Of a stretch of DNA of 64,000 bases, positions 45,438-57,502 are shown one piece after another. Below the pieces are notes generated by a model, which did no database searches, was not told where the DNA came from, and saw only the letters and a list, made by a program, of their open reading frames with translations. The stretch comes from Tetraselmis striata. Its lineage: Eukaryota > Chlorophyta > Chlorodendrophyceae > Chlorodendrales > Chlorodendraceae. The stretch lies in assembly GCA_006384855.1 (NCBI GenBank), contig VCJN01003031.1, positions 111,593 through 175,592 on the forward strand, given 5' to 3'. The first letter of the stretch is position 1. The number at the start of each line of letters is the position of its first letter. Made by a program: the position numbers and the translations under genes.

Positions 45438-47339
45438 TCATGGGCAGGGAGATGACATGCATGCCGATGCCGTGATGTGACTGCAGGTGGTGACCTGAAG
45501 TATCTGAACTCTTCATCAGGGCTGAATGGCTGCTCTTCTGAGAATCCATGCCCTTGGTGCAACGTCTGCAAGGACCATTTTGCACTGAGCAAGCATGATG
45601 GCGACATGGGCTACTGTGTCGCCAGGGACCTCATCCGTCAGATCAAGATGTCTCACAGTGTCGTATCTGGCATTGTGGAGGCAGGGTATGACTGTCCTGG
45701 ATGTGGTTTCACAGTCAATCATGACAAGGACTTGAAGTGAGTGCTTTAACCCTAGCTGCTTCTTATATCGTGCCTGCTCAAATGTTATGGCTGACACACA
45801 GGTGCAGAAGTAATTATATTCCAGTTGGTGAATACATAGATATATAAATACATATGAATATAAATAAATACATGTATATCATATGTATGTACGTATGTAT
45901 GTGTGTGTGTGTGTGTATATATGGAATGCTTTTTTAATATATATTCAAAAAACATTTTTAATGTTAACATATATGTATGTAATATACATCACACATACAT
46001 ATGTACAGATTATGTTACATGGCACAGACATATGTATATGTATGTGTGTTTGTGTTCAATTTTTCATGAAGATGTGGTTGGTTGCTTTCATGCTGCAGGC
46101 CAGGCAATGATGCTCAGATGAAGGACTTCCCCGGAAATCATGAGGGCCAGTACTTTGGCAAGCCACCACTGAAGTCCGTGCTGGGCGCTGCCAGAGCCAT
46201 CATTCGGCGCATCAAGATGTCTCACAGCGTCATTCCTGGCGTTGTGGAGGCAGGCTACAAGTGCGATGGGTGTGATGCGGAGATCAAGCATGACCAAGAT
46301 GCATGGTGAGTGTTTCCCTCAGCTGCTTTATGCTTCGATGATTAATATTATCATATTGTTTACACAGCGTTTGTCTCCTATTCGTGAGTTTGCTAACTGA
46401 GATATGCATGTATATGTCAGGCCATCATCTGATATCGAGGACATGGAGTTTCCTGGCAAGCATGGAGGCCAGCTTTTTGGCAAGCCGCCTGGCAAGAACG
46501 AGGTGGCGAGGGCCATAAGAACCACCAGGAAGGTCCCCGATCTGCTTCATCTACTGCTCCGGGTGGTCAGCCACCTGTACTGGCACACCGTGCAGAAGCA
46601 CTTCACCAGCGATGCACAGGCCAAGGACTTTCATAAGTGGATGAGGAGCGAGCTGAAGGTGAAGGCAAACAGCACCATCAGGAAGAGCAAGAACCAAGAT
46701 GCCCCGGATCTGATGATGAAGAAAAAGGAGTCCTTCATCGGGAAGGAGTGCCAGAAGATTTTGGGTCAGTACGAGAAGGTGGTCAACCACGCTTGGGACA
46801 AAGTCATCAAGAATGGCAAGCATAAAGAGCTGGAGGCGCGCAAGCAGCATGCCATGGAGGCATGGGAGCAGTTCAGACTGCTGTGGACTCACCTTTGCAC
46901 CAGGATTGGAGCGCCCGACTCCGACACCATGCCAGACAAGACCACTCGGGCGAGGGCTGCTCGCAGAACTCAAATGCTTGGCGATCGGTTCGTACACAGC
47001 TTCTGCCTCGCTGCAGGCTCAGACCAATCAGCAAGCAGCATCTACCTACACATCATCAGGCATCATTTGGCTGATGCTGTCAGGGAGTATGGCAACTTGA
47101 TGGACTACAGCTGCCAGGGGAGCGAGCATGTCCACATCCTCGTGAAGAAGGGCTTCAGGGGCAGCAATGGCCGGAAGTGCAAGGTGGAGCAGGTCATGAC
47201 CAAAGTCTGCATCCAGGTTCAGGCCAGAAAGAACAACCCAGACCCCACGGGGAGTTCCCGGGGTGCCGGCAAGAAAGCATATAGCCGTGTAGTGATGCAG
47301 GAGAGCTATGAGCTGGTGCGCGATGTGACTGGAACATGA
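43265..47339 (+). CDS. Multi-exon coiled-coil/cysteine-motif protein, probably transposon-derived
   Basis: Exons: 43265-44689 (see TAG below), 44828-45098, 45487-45736, 46099-46305, 46421-47339; GT-AG borders keep the frame throughout and the last exon ends in TGA. The first exon encodes a long coiled coil (LLQEENARLKTEL onward), then VDASSIFRVLNQTMV. GGDLKYLNSSSGLNG with PCPWCNVC follows, then repeated GY-C-GC modules, then PDLLHLLLRVVSHLYW, and near the end REYGNLMDYSCQGSEHVH. This layout (GDLK, PCxWC, PDxLHLxLR, YGNL, QG-E) matches a widespread uncharacterised family in protists and animals that behaves like a transposase; I infer mobile origin. TAG at 44534-44536 interrupts exon 1; alternatively a 33-nt GT-AG intron (44504-44536) removes it. 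Exon 4 is a tandem duplicate. Confidence 0.65.
45379..45430 (+). repeat. (TA)n microsatellite
   Basis: About 26 TA units within the third intron of the coiled-coil/cysteine-motif gene. Open frames through it are artefacts. Confidence 0.9.
45640..46520 (+). repeat. Tandem exon duplication module
   Basis: The end of exon 3 (IKMSHSVVSGIVEAGYDCPG) and exon 4 (IKMSHSVIPGVVEAGYKCDG) share one module. Exon 4 (FPGNHEGQYFGKPP) and exon 5 (FPGKHGGQLFGKPP) share its second half. Exon 4 is therefore a complete extra copy with identical intron phases, which keeps the frame. Confidence 0.8.
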
Positions 47340-47439
47340 ATTTAGTCTGTAATTAGTTTAATTCAAACCAAATGTAAATTATTTCTGTGCATGGCGCTCT
47401 CACATTGTCACAGTCATACCAGGTGCTGGCTATATATAG

Positions 47440-48360
47440 TCCAATATGCCACCATGATTTGAGCTGGAATAGCCACCATATTGGGCAGCGTCCGGGCGTT
47501 GCGGCGACGGTTTCAGCCATGGTTTCGGAGCATTGTTTGGAGCTGCGTTTTTCCCGGCGAGCATTCCGTGTGTGCCCCTCCCCCCCCCCCCCCCGCTGTT
47601 TGTATGATTGTGCTGACATGTAGTCATATACATAGTCTAGCGATCCCCAACGCGAGAACAGATTCTGTGCATTTTAGGGTTGGTGGTATAAATGCACTGC
47701 CTTATTGTGCGCTAAACACTGCGGTGAAACGCTACGGAGCGGCGGCAAATATATACTCGGATAGCAGTCGCCACAATTCGAGCTGCAAATCATACCATGT
47801 GCTGGCTATACATAGTCCACTATGCCATCATGATTTGAGCTGGAATAGCCACCATATTGGGCAGCGTCCTGGCGTTGCCGTGCGATTTCAGTGCTGTAAT
47901 TGGTTTCGGAGCAGTAGCAGCCTGGCGGCAGTACATGGAGACGTGACTCTTACAGGTATAGTAGGTCGCCAATAAATCCGGGCCGTTTTCTCCTCGAATC
48001 GCATTAGCAAGTTGATCTGGTAGCGCGGCGGCGGTGGCGCGGAGATTGAGAGACCACAATATGATAAAGATGCATATGTGTGTGCAATGCAGTAGCCAGA
48101 CAATGATGGTGATGTTCATGAAAATGTTAAAAGGTGTAGCACAGAGCAACCTTGTGTGAAATTTGAGGACACTGGTATGCACCAGTGTGCATGGGCCCCA
48201 CCCCTGTCCCTGCCCTTTACAGGTGCTACAATGTCTACGGCTGGTATTGGCAAACGATACAATAGTACAAAGCGCCTCCAGTGGCCGACTCCGCAGGCGC
48301 AGCCGCGGTGGCGGCTGATGCGCCGACGCTGACGTTGACGCTGACGCCGTCGGGGCTGTC
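47440..48360 (-). repeat. Dispersed 1-kb repeat, copy B
   Basis: Inverted relative of 13380-14400. It contains an internal direct repeat of about 70 bases (CATACCA..GTGCTGGCTATA..AGTCCA..TATGCCA at 47414 and 47789). A 15-base C run lies at 47579-47594. Confidence 0.6.
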
Positions 48361-48970
48361 GCTCCCCGTTAAGGGTGCCTGTCTCGCATGCGCTCCAGTG
48401 CTTGTCTGGCCAGCTGCTTGTGCAGGTTCAGTAGGAGGTAGCTGGAAGGTAGCTAGGTTTGCACGCGGGCGAGTACGGTGGCAGTAGCGGCGGCGGCGCA
48501 GGATAAGGACAAACGGGAGATGCACAGGGGGCGCTGGAAGGCTGTATACGGCTTAAAGTACTAATTATAAAACTTTCACAATCCACAAAACACCCCCCCT
48601 CCGTTTCCATGGATAATACTGACCTCAACCAGGTCCCTTTGTCGGAATGGCCTTATTACACTTCATAAAACCCAATTGTGTGCGCTGGCTGCAGATAACT
48701 ATGCATTTCTAGGCTGCCTCGCCAAGGCCCGCTGCCGTGTATCCTGCTGGCAGGCGCATCGGGCTGGATCTGGGTAGACCTGCCCCCACAGGTCCGCCAG
48801 AGATGCAGCCCGCATCGCCGCAGCCTGCGCCGCTGTTGCCACAGGCAGTGCCGGCCCACCGCCTGCAAATGCAGACATAAGTGGATGTTCAGATATATAC
48901 ACCCCCTTGCCCCATTATGCATATGAATCATACATATAACACAAAACAAAACATACATATCATGCACATA
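48361..48970. other. Spacer, nothing recognised
   Basis: Ala/Gln-rich minus-strand frames near 48700-48850 may be the last exon of the gene at 49-50.5 kb, but no junction could be fixed. Confidence 0.35.
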
Positions 48971-48984
48971 TTACATATACTTTT

Positions 48985-50512
48985 TGTACACAATGCAGAA
49001 AACAGAGAAGAAAGGGGGCGCGCCTTGCAGCTGTTGGCGCTGGGTCTCAAGCTCAGCTAGCTTGTCTTGCGCACCCTCTGCCACCGCTGCGCCCAGCCGA
49101 AGGTAGTGCAGTTCATCTTCCCCAAGTGGCAATGACTGTTGCTGCTGCTGTGCATTAATATGCACAAGGTGCTGCAGCACCAGCTCAGCAACAGCATCAT
49201 GGGGTGGCAGGACACCAGCAAAAGGGGGCAGGAAAGGCCACTCATCCCAACTGACCGGCGCATCTGTAGCCAGAGTCACTTGCTTCCCCCGTGAAGACCG
49301 AGGGACCGTGACTATGCAATAGCTAACCACAAGCTTCGTAGTTCTGAGGCCACCCCCAAAGTCTCTCACAACCAGTGTGAAAACAAGGGGCAGCACACAG
49401 CCTAGCACATCACCGCTCTTGTTCAGCCTAAGATTGTCCACCCAGCGACCATTTTTGTCCTTTGCTGCTCCGGCAGCGAAAATCTCAAAAAAAATCACAG
49501 AAGGATTTTAACGAACTGTAATCCAGGATGGCATATCTAACCTTGAACTCCCCTGGCTCTTTGCCGCCCAGCTCGGCCATCCGAATCGCACCGATGCTCT
49601 CCATCAGGCGGACGAAAACTCCGAGGTCCACACCATGGATAGAGAAAAATTTCCCCCAGGTGGCGTCGCAGCTGCGGGCTCTGAGGCCCTCCGCCAGTCT
49701 GATGCGCACCAGGGTTTTCAAGGGGCCGGTCCACGACACCGCCAGCTCCAGAGGAAAACTTCCGGGAGCAGGAGGCTCCGGCGGGTGGCTGCCCGCCGTG
49801 TGTTGCGGTGCCGGCCCCGATGCCGATGAAGGAGCGGGCAGCGGTCCAGCCTGCTGGGCGGGGGTCGCTGCACCAGCTCCTGCAGGGTCGTCTCTCGCTG
49901 CGGCTGGTCGGTCGGGCCACACGAAACAACATATGCGCGTCAGTCTATACATCCGGCTGTCAATTACATGGCAGCTACCTGGCGCGAGAGCTCACCTGGT
50001 GGAGTGGCGACTCCCTCCGGCTCTCGCTCTTGAGCCGCAGGCGTGGGGGTCTGAGGCGGAGACTCCGAGGAGGGAGCGGGCTGGTCGGTGGGCCGGGGCG
50101 CAACGACAGGAGCCAAGCGCGGCGAACGGCCGGCCGTCTGGTGTCGTGAGGGGCCGCCTCTCTCCGGCTCCCTGGGGCTTCCAGCCACGCGCTTCGGATC
50201 CTCTCCCAAGTGATACGCAATGAAGTCGCGAGTTCGCTTGCGCCCGAGCGGCCTCCTGTACAGCGGGGGCGGTGCTCGCCCCGCAGACGCCGCTGATCCG
50301 GTCTGCGGTGGACCCGTTTGGTGGGGGAATTGTGCCTCGCTCGTTTCCTGGTCTGGCCGTTGACTCGCCTTCTCACGGCGAATGCGCGCCAGAAGGGCGT
50401 GCGGCGAGATGCCCAAGCTGGCCGCCGCCATACGCATACCCCTACCGATGTAATGCATCACGACGGAGTGTCTGCGGTAGATGTTTGGGGCAGTGAGTGG
50501 GCCAGCTCGCAT
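48985..50512 (-). CDS. Unrecognised minus-strand gene, at least three exons
   Basis: Three consecutive coding-like blocks lie on the minus strand. The first (50512 to about 49979) begins near MRMAAASLGISPHALLARIR, a helix-turn-helix-like N-terminus, and is then Pro/Arg-rich. The second (about 49944-49542) is Pro/Ala-rich and then ordered (WTGPLKTLVRIRLAEGLRAR; WGKFFSIHGVDLGVFVRLME), ending at AAG/GTTAGA. The third (about 49490-48990) reads LRLNKSGDVLGCVLPLVFTL, then a Gln run and a coiled coil (QDKLAELETQRQQLQ). Intron phases between the first two blocks do not agree with the borders I prefer, so exon ends are approximate. I do not recognise a family. The ordered middle and C-terminal parts suggest a real protein and not chance frames. 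Confidence 0.45.
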
Positions 50513-52640
50513 GGCTGGTTGGTTGTGCGAGAAGTGCAGCGCCCCGGTCCGTATAGTAGGTCATGTGTACGGCTTTCCCCTGGGACACCGACAGGTCGAG
50601 CATAAACATCACTATAGCTCTCGGGCTTTATGTTGGGCTAATTGGTCTGTAGGCACCGCGAGAGCTCGGGGGATCACGTGCATTCTAAATACGCACAGAG
50701 CGTGCCACGTAGCGCAAATGCCTTGCACTGGCACTCCAACTCAGCGTCGCGGATTTGAGCCCCGCCCCCGGTCTTCAGAAATCAACCCCTGCGCGAACCG
50801 GTGTCAAACGACTAATAGCCTTGACTCGTTCCTCCCATGCTATAGGCCCGTTATAATCCCGTTTAGTGCGGGGGCAATGGGTGGCGATGTACCGTGGCGG
50901 TGTTCCCAAGCCGCACTACGGTATATCGCGACCCATTGTGCTAGGGGGTGGTGCTCACGCAGCGGCTCCCGATAGTGCCGCGCCCAGCACACATCTTGAT
51001 TTCGCCAGGCTTAGTATGAAGTACCCCAGATACCGGATCGCGCATTAAGCTGGTTGTTAGACTCCATTTCCCTTTAGCCATAGTATTCTGCTATACTAGC
51101 AGGTATAATTCTTCGCTGGGGTAGTACGACTATGCATCCGCGGAGTCGCTGTACATATTAGTATTGCGGGCGTAAATATTAGTAGTATAAGGCCGAAGAC
51201 TGTTCTGGAATTCTCTAGAGTTCTCTGACTAAAGCCTTACGTGGCTAACACAGCACGGGTATCCCATGACACCCGGCTAACATAGCACAGGTATGACTAT
51301 GACCTCGCCGGGTATAAATACCGCCTCGGACAAGTCTACTAGGTAGAATTCAGAGACAGACTATAACCCAGGGACCCCTGTGACCAGAAGAGATTGGCCA
51401 TACTTTCTAAATCCTTCCGCTGCATCCTAAAGGGCCTAAAGAATAGGCTTAAGCTAGAGCCTAACACTGGTCGTTTGCGCCCTCGAATGAATAACCCTGC
51501 TCCTTACGGAGAGCGCGCGCGCCCACTTTCAGAACTCCCGTCTCCCACCACCCTTCTTGAAATCATGAACCGCTTTTTGCACGGCCTGCTCCATCTGGCG
51601 GCGGCGGTTATTACGTAATAGTGTCCGAACTTTATGCCGAGCAGCAACATAATGTGCCAACGCTACAGCAGCATGCCGAGGGCCCCGAGACCCCCAGCAC
51701 GCCATAAAGGCCATGCGCCGACGATTAATCGCACCTACGACGATAGACCGTTGCGCAACGGCGGCCCTAGGCAACGACGCCTAGGCTTGGTGATAGCCCT
51801 CACAACGCGCCCTGGCGACCATATTGCCTTCACCTTCGCCTTCACCAGCGTCTCCTTCACCGTCGCTGTCGCTTCGGCTGTCGTCAGAGAGGTTGCCTTC
51901 CACAACCCCGTGACAATGCCTTCGGCGTCGCTATCGCCGTCGCTGTCGGCGTCCAAAAGTTCGCGTAGCTCTTGTAGGTGCACATCCGCGCAAGCATGTA
52001 AACGAACGCGCGCGTAACCGTCATCTTCATCAAATCATCATTTGCACTTTGCCGATCAATTTTATCGGCGCCGCTGTCTACGGACCCCCCCCCCCCCCTC
52101 CCTCCCGAGGGCCCGCTGTCTATTTGTGGGTCATCCACAGGGGCGAGCACCGCGAACGGATTAGCGGTGACGCAATCGTGGAATGGCTTCGGCCATTCAA
52201 AGGGAGAGCCACCGTGGGCCGGTTTGGGAATGGACCTTGCATACATGCGTTCACGCAGGGGATGTTAGGGTTACCACCATAACCCTTCCTGCATATACCT
52301 ATACCCACACACCTATAACGTCATACTCCTTATACCACTCACACCCTTATACTAACACAAGAACACTCAACCAAGATGCTCATCCGCCCACACACATATG
52401 CTTGCCACATGCATGTCACATGCTTGCCACATGCTCGCCACATGCCATGCTTTCACCAGCCATGACACTTCGATGACCCCCTGATGACAACAAGCCTATA
52501 TGGCATACATGAACCTAAATGCCTTCATGCAAACCGACTGCCAAACGGATAGTGGTACAAAGCCGTGTATGCCTTGGCATAATGTAACAATTTGCGTTGC
52601 TGCAAACCTTTTGCTTGCCTACGCTAAAGTCTCTCGCCTA
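50513..52640. other. Non-coding stretch with scattered short frames
   Basis: No supported gene. The region 51.8-52.0 kb is rich in TCGCTGTCGC-type hexamers, and a C tract lies at 52086-52098. A B-box-like word (GCGGATTTGAGCCCCGC) at about 50748 may be an unrelated old tRNA-derived repeat. Confidence 0.4.
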
Positions 52641-53480
52641 AAGCTTAAATGGGAGGTGGACGGGTTTCTCAAGGATGGCGCACACAGGGAAAGAAGACAT
52701 GACCGGGAAGTGATTGGAGGTGTCCGAAGAGTAGTCCACCCATGCCAAGGGCGAAAGAGGGGGGAGAGGGCCTATGGTGGGGAGCCATGCGATGAATTGG
52801 TCGAGAACGCGGAAGATGCCCTCCGACAAGTGCCGCGTTCGCGCGCCGATACATCCTGCGGCCACATGGGCTTACCGCCGGGAAGGCATCGCTAGCGCAT
52901 GAGTAGAGCCGCCAACTCCCTTTCATCCATGTTCCAATGCCTCCCCCCCCCGCCCCCCCACACCACCACCACGATCATATCCCTCGGATAACTCGTACGA
53001 ATCCGCGTCAACTCTTCGCGCAGGCGGTCCCGATACGGTTTCCCCTGTGAGCCAGTGGGCAAATAGGCGAGGATAAATAGAGTGGCCGCGGAGTCACTGC
53101 AACCTCCCCCCACCCGGACACATGTCCAACATGGGTGGGGCGCGCCGACAGTTCGCGCCGGATACGGCGACCGGACCAACACACAACACCCACGTTCCGA
53201 TGCAACGCGGTCACCGAACGAATAATAATCAGAGTACGTATTAAAATGCATCCGCAGATCGGTCGCCCTAACCGTGGTCTCCTGAACGAGCGGAACATCT
53301 ACGGATCGCTCGATCAACACCACGCCAACATCCTCCACTTCAGAAGACAACCCATTCACATTAAGCGTCGCAACACATACACATGCGGGCGGGCATGGGA
53401 GGGAAGGGGAAGGGCGAGGGGTGGAGAGGAGGGGGAGGGCGGGCTGCGTGGCTACCCAGTACGAGCGGTGTTCCCGCAAG
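52640..53480 (-). pseudogene. LINE endonuclease (EEP/AP-type) remnant
   Basis: The minus-strand frame contains VATLNVNGLSSEVEDV, LVQETTVRATDLR (the QET metal-binding Glu), GCCVLVRSPYP, TLFILAYLPTGSQGKPYRDR, and then a WNMDE motif equivalent to the GDFN segment. This is the order of the endonuclease/exonuclease/phosphatase fold found at the N-terminus of LINE ORF2, which nicks target DNA. The GG-D part is degraded by a G-rich run and the frame is lost below 52.9 kb. It probably belongs to the same broad LINE group as the RT remnant at 41-42.7 kb, but the two are 10 kb apart and not demonstrably one copy. Confidence 0.65.
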
Positions 53481-55152
53481 TACCGCTCCCACCGGCCTGC
53501 AAAACGTTGTAAACACGCACGGACATGCCGTGCCCTTGGGTAGTATAATATACATCAAAGCGCACTAGCCCATCCCGCTGCAACACACGATCGATCGTCG
53601 GAATGGCCGAGGGCCGGACGTTAAACGCCCGATCGACGCGGTTCCAAAAGGCATGTAGTTGCGACGGGTGCCCCCAACAACACACACGACGAAGGGACGC
53701 CCTAGCGCTCCCGGCCAGGTGCCCAACCGTCCAAGGGCAAACCCCCGTCAGTATGTCGGCTGCACCCGGTGGCGCGCGCGCGGCTGCCCATATCGGGGCC
53801 AACCCTACCGGAGCTACGGCTATGTTATACCTGGCGGGAAATCTCGGTAATGCGGTAGCCTTATTTCCATATGAGTCTCGTAGCGGTGTACGCGTACTCG
53901 CGGAACAATGTAGGTATTGGTATGAACCCGTATTGGTGGCGGCTGCGTTGACAGTGTGCTGCGTATGTGTAGTCGTAATATATCATAGTACTATAGGGAA
54001 CGTGACGAGATGAATCACCGTACATAAGAACAAGTGATATCTTCAGTATGTTAATGTTGAGGTGCCGCGTCCCGCCCCCGGCCCATATATGAAACCACAT
54101 AATATCAAATCACACCAAAGCCATCATATCAAATCACATCGGAACGGCAGCGAACGCAAAGGGAAATGTCCCTATGGTGCCGGGTCGCATATTTGAATTA
54201 ATAGGGGCTTGGGCAGAAATTATCATTTGTCAACGAAATGCGCGCGCAGGTTGCGCCCACTGTAGGAACCGCGGCACCCGCCGATACAACCGGGCCTTTC
54301 TCCGACGGTCTAGCACCCGCAGTTGACCCCAAGTTATGATTCGCATGTGAAGGGAGCGCGCGGGACGCGCAATACGCCCTCGAACGGGCAGCAATACGTC
54401 CGCTGCGGCCTCCTCCTCCAGTACGCATCGTCATTGCCGTACCCATCAGCTCGCGTATGGAGACGTGCATGCCGGGCCAAGCGGCATGAGCGATGCGCAC
54501 TTGTAGGTCTTGCTCACTCTTTCAAGGATGGCCGGCCCGCCGGCAGCTAAGCCCGAAGCCCCCACGAGTCATGTGCCCCCCATTGAGCCGAACAAAGCCG
54601 CCCGATCCCAGCCGGCCTTCCCCAGCGGCGAGGAAAGCCCGCATGGCCGCAAGCGCGACGCGCCCAACCCGCCTTCGCGCGCCGGGTGTGCCTGCCAAGA
54701 GGCCGCCGCGCCCCAAGGTCCCGGCAGCGACGCGGAGGAGCTGTGCGCTGATGAAACAAGCCGGGCGCGGGACGAGGGTGGGTGGGTGATGGGGGGGGGG
54801 GGGGGGGGGGTTATGCATGGTTGCTCGGGGCGATCGCCCGCGATGGCGTCACATGGTGGCTTCTATTGTCGGAAATACTCTCCTACAATAGAAGGGGGGT
54901 TTCGGTCGGCGGAGGAACGACCTCCTACAACTTTTCTCCGACCATTTATAGGGGGGGGGGGGGGGGATGTCATCACCGACGAATGATAGCTTCGGGGGTG
55001 CGACCACTGTTTACCTACATTCGGATTATCTAGAAGAATTCGTGCGATTTCTACATTGCAAGAGATTCATTGACGATGCACACTTCTGACAGTCTTGCTC
55101 ATGCCTACCTTCCACGTATTACATCGCGACTGCCGAGGGGAGAGGTCGATAG
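53481..55152. other. Non-coding stretch with G tracts
   Basis: A possible upstream piece of the LINE lies on the minus strand at 53.5-53.8 kb (FDVYYTTQGHGMSVRVYNV). G tracts occur at 54791-54810 and 54951-54966. Nothing else recognised. Confidence 0.4.
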
Positions 55153-56883
55153 CAGGGTTGCTGCGATGATGAAGTCCCCCCTTGGGGTATTTAGTTCAGG
55201 CTGAAATGGATTCAACTGAACCGACTTCATGTTATGAATTAATGCTCCGAATTCACGAGGCCCAGCAGAATCAGCCTGAATAAGTTCTTTAGTTCAGGTA
55301 TACATACAAGTATTTAGACTGAATTCAAGCATGAAGAACCCCCCCCCCCCTTGCTCAGAGCCGTGGCAATTTTGTGCGGATGAAAGATTTTTACATGTGG
55401 GACTAATAGTATACGACACGGATTGAATAGGCGCGGTAGGGACCTAGGACGAGTCACCACCGCTACTACGGCGGTTAGCAGGGGGGCAGGCGGCGGCACG
55501 GCCAAGGGGTGATGCCACCGCTGCGCTGCTAGCGGTCGTCAGATGAGCCCCTGCCGATGACACCGGAAACGCCACCCTCGTCGGCGTTCACTGCAGGCTG
55601 CGCGGCTGATTCGCAAAATCCACTACACTCGGTATCGTGAGGAAATAGTGGTGGTTTGGTGAGGCGAAAATGGTGTGGCAGTGTGTGATGTGCGTTGCGG
55701 TTCTCTCTCCAGCATCGTGGCATCCGGGAATCGGAAGCTTGGTCAATAGCGCCAAGGGTAACATATACCAAACCCATCATAACATACGAATTCAAATCGT
55801 TTTCCACCGTCAGTACAGGTACATATATATCGCGCCACCGTTTATAGCACGTCGTGTTTTGCAAATTATCACGTCAAATACTAGCTAATCAACTGAAAGG
55901 GGGCTATTCAAAACTATCCGCCACACATCTGCGCCATATACGGCTACACGCCTACGCCACGTAGGACACCCTCTTGGGCGGCAGGGAACAACATCTACGG
56001 ATTCGGACTAGTAAGGCCAGTCAGAGTTGTTAGCGTGTTTTAGGTACCCCCCCCCCCCCCTCTAATCTGATCCGCCCCTCCATAAGTTTTTAGCTGGCTG
56101 ATTAACTGTGTTAAGTACTATCAACATCAGTGTCCATTGGAAAGGTGCTGCAGTTGTCCATAAATATATTGTGTAGGGAGCAACTGCCACACATGTAGAT
56201 GTGCATATCAATGCATGAGGGCAGCATTGAGAGCACAAAGCACACGATTATACAACAGTTGTGTTCTATGGCTGCTCCTCCCCCCTCTCGCGTGTGCCCA
56301 CCAGGCTAACTCGAAGTGAGACCGAGTGGGCACCTCTTCCATCGAATCCCACAGGTTAAGTTGTCTTGGAGCATGCGGTTGCCACCGGACTCGCCGGTCA
56401 CATGCCGCCTCTTAGTGTCAGAGGATGGCGAGCTGAACAGCTCATACTCCACGACGACCACTACAATGTGTTCAACGAGGTCAAAGGATAGGCTAGGGTG
56501 CAGGTCGTTCACTGCATACTCTATAGCTTGTTGCGCACGGTACGGGCCTCTAGCCAATCCCGCTCTAGGCGGGGGTAGAGCACGGGCTTATCGGAAAACC
56601 CGAAAACGCCATGCCGTCCCACTTCATCTCCCCCTTCACGGTGTGCCTGGTGGATACCGACATGGTGTCAGCTACCCAAGCCGAAGGCTGGCGACGTGAG
56701 GTAGGACGGAGTGGTTGTGGACTGATAGGTATTTGCGCTCGGGGCAACAGCAGCTTGCCGGCCTAGCGCGGCGGCGGCAGTGTTGGCCAGGGTTCTGCGG
56801 TGCGTACGGTACGGCGGTTAGTTGGAGCCGGTAAGCAAAGCGGAAAGTACTAGCTACCAAACTTTACCCAGCTACAAAATTCC

Positions 56884-56914
<31 letters not shown>

Positions 56915-57145
56915 TTGAGCGACATATGGCACCTAAAACACACTAACAATTCTTACTGGCCTAAGAGGTACGGATCAGTCCCACAGCCGGGCCCCGCGCC
57001 ACTCGTATTTATAAGGGGACTTCAGGTAGGGGTATTCAGGCCATTTCCGGGACGTCTTCAGGCTGAGCTGAATTCAAGCAGCTGATGAAGTTGGGACTTC
57101 AGGCTGAAGTACCACTCCAATACCCTGAACTGCAGGCCCTTCAGT
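55153..57145. mobile_element. Non-autonomous or deleted relative of the hAT element
   Basis: The left end reads CAGGGTTGC, then a C run, GGTATTTAGTTCAGGCTGAA and further TTCAGG words, paralleling the left 110 bases of the hAT at 28807. The right end (57020-57145) reads GGGACTTCAGGTAGGGGTATTCAGGCCATTT and onwards, closely matching 33308-33420. No transposase is present between them. The last bases of the right terminal repeat are degraded and no 8-bp duplication could be confirmed. Confidence 0.6.
56882..56910 (+). repeat. Poly-C tract (29 bases)
   Basis: Uninterrupted C run inside the hAT relative. Confidence 0.9.
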
Positions 57146-57468
57146 GCTGGCGCTTGATACGCCAGCAGCGCGCCACAGCAACCACTCCCACGCATTCTCT
57201 TCTGAACACATAGGGCGGTATCGGCGTAGCAGAGAGGGCGACGCATGATGAGCGACGACGGATTAGTCGCGTATTGGAGCGCTGAGGAGGCTGGTCGTCG
57301 TCTTTAGTGATGCCACCCGGGCAACCACCTCCTTTCGAAATGTCCGTCAGGCCCACTGGCCGTATCATCTGAGAGTGTGACAAGGAAAAGAGGGCTTTGC
57401 ACAGATGGCAAGAGCCCAGAAGGTACGTATCTTTTCCCTGAAATCGGGTTCCAACCCAGGTTCCCTCC

Positions 57469-57470
<2 letters not shown>

Positions 57471-57501
<31 letters not shown>
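57471..57501 (+). repeat. Poly-C tract (31 bases)
   Basis: Longest homopolymer in the window, followed by G and six more C. A second C run lies at 57707-57722, then CA/CT-rich simple sequence to about 57840. Confidence 0.9.

Positions 57502-57502
<1 letters not shown>

Noticed and set aside
45179-45607. Minus-strand frames with Ile-Tyr repeats
   Set aside because: Translation of the (TA)n microsatellite in an intron.
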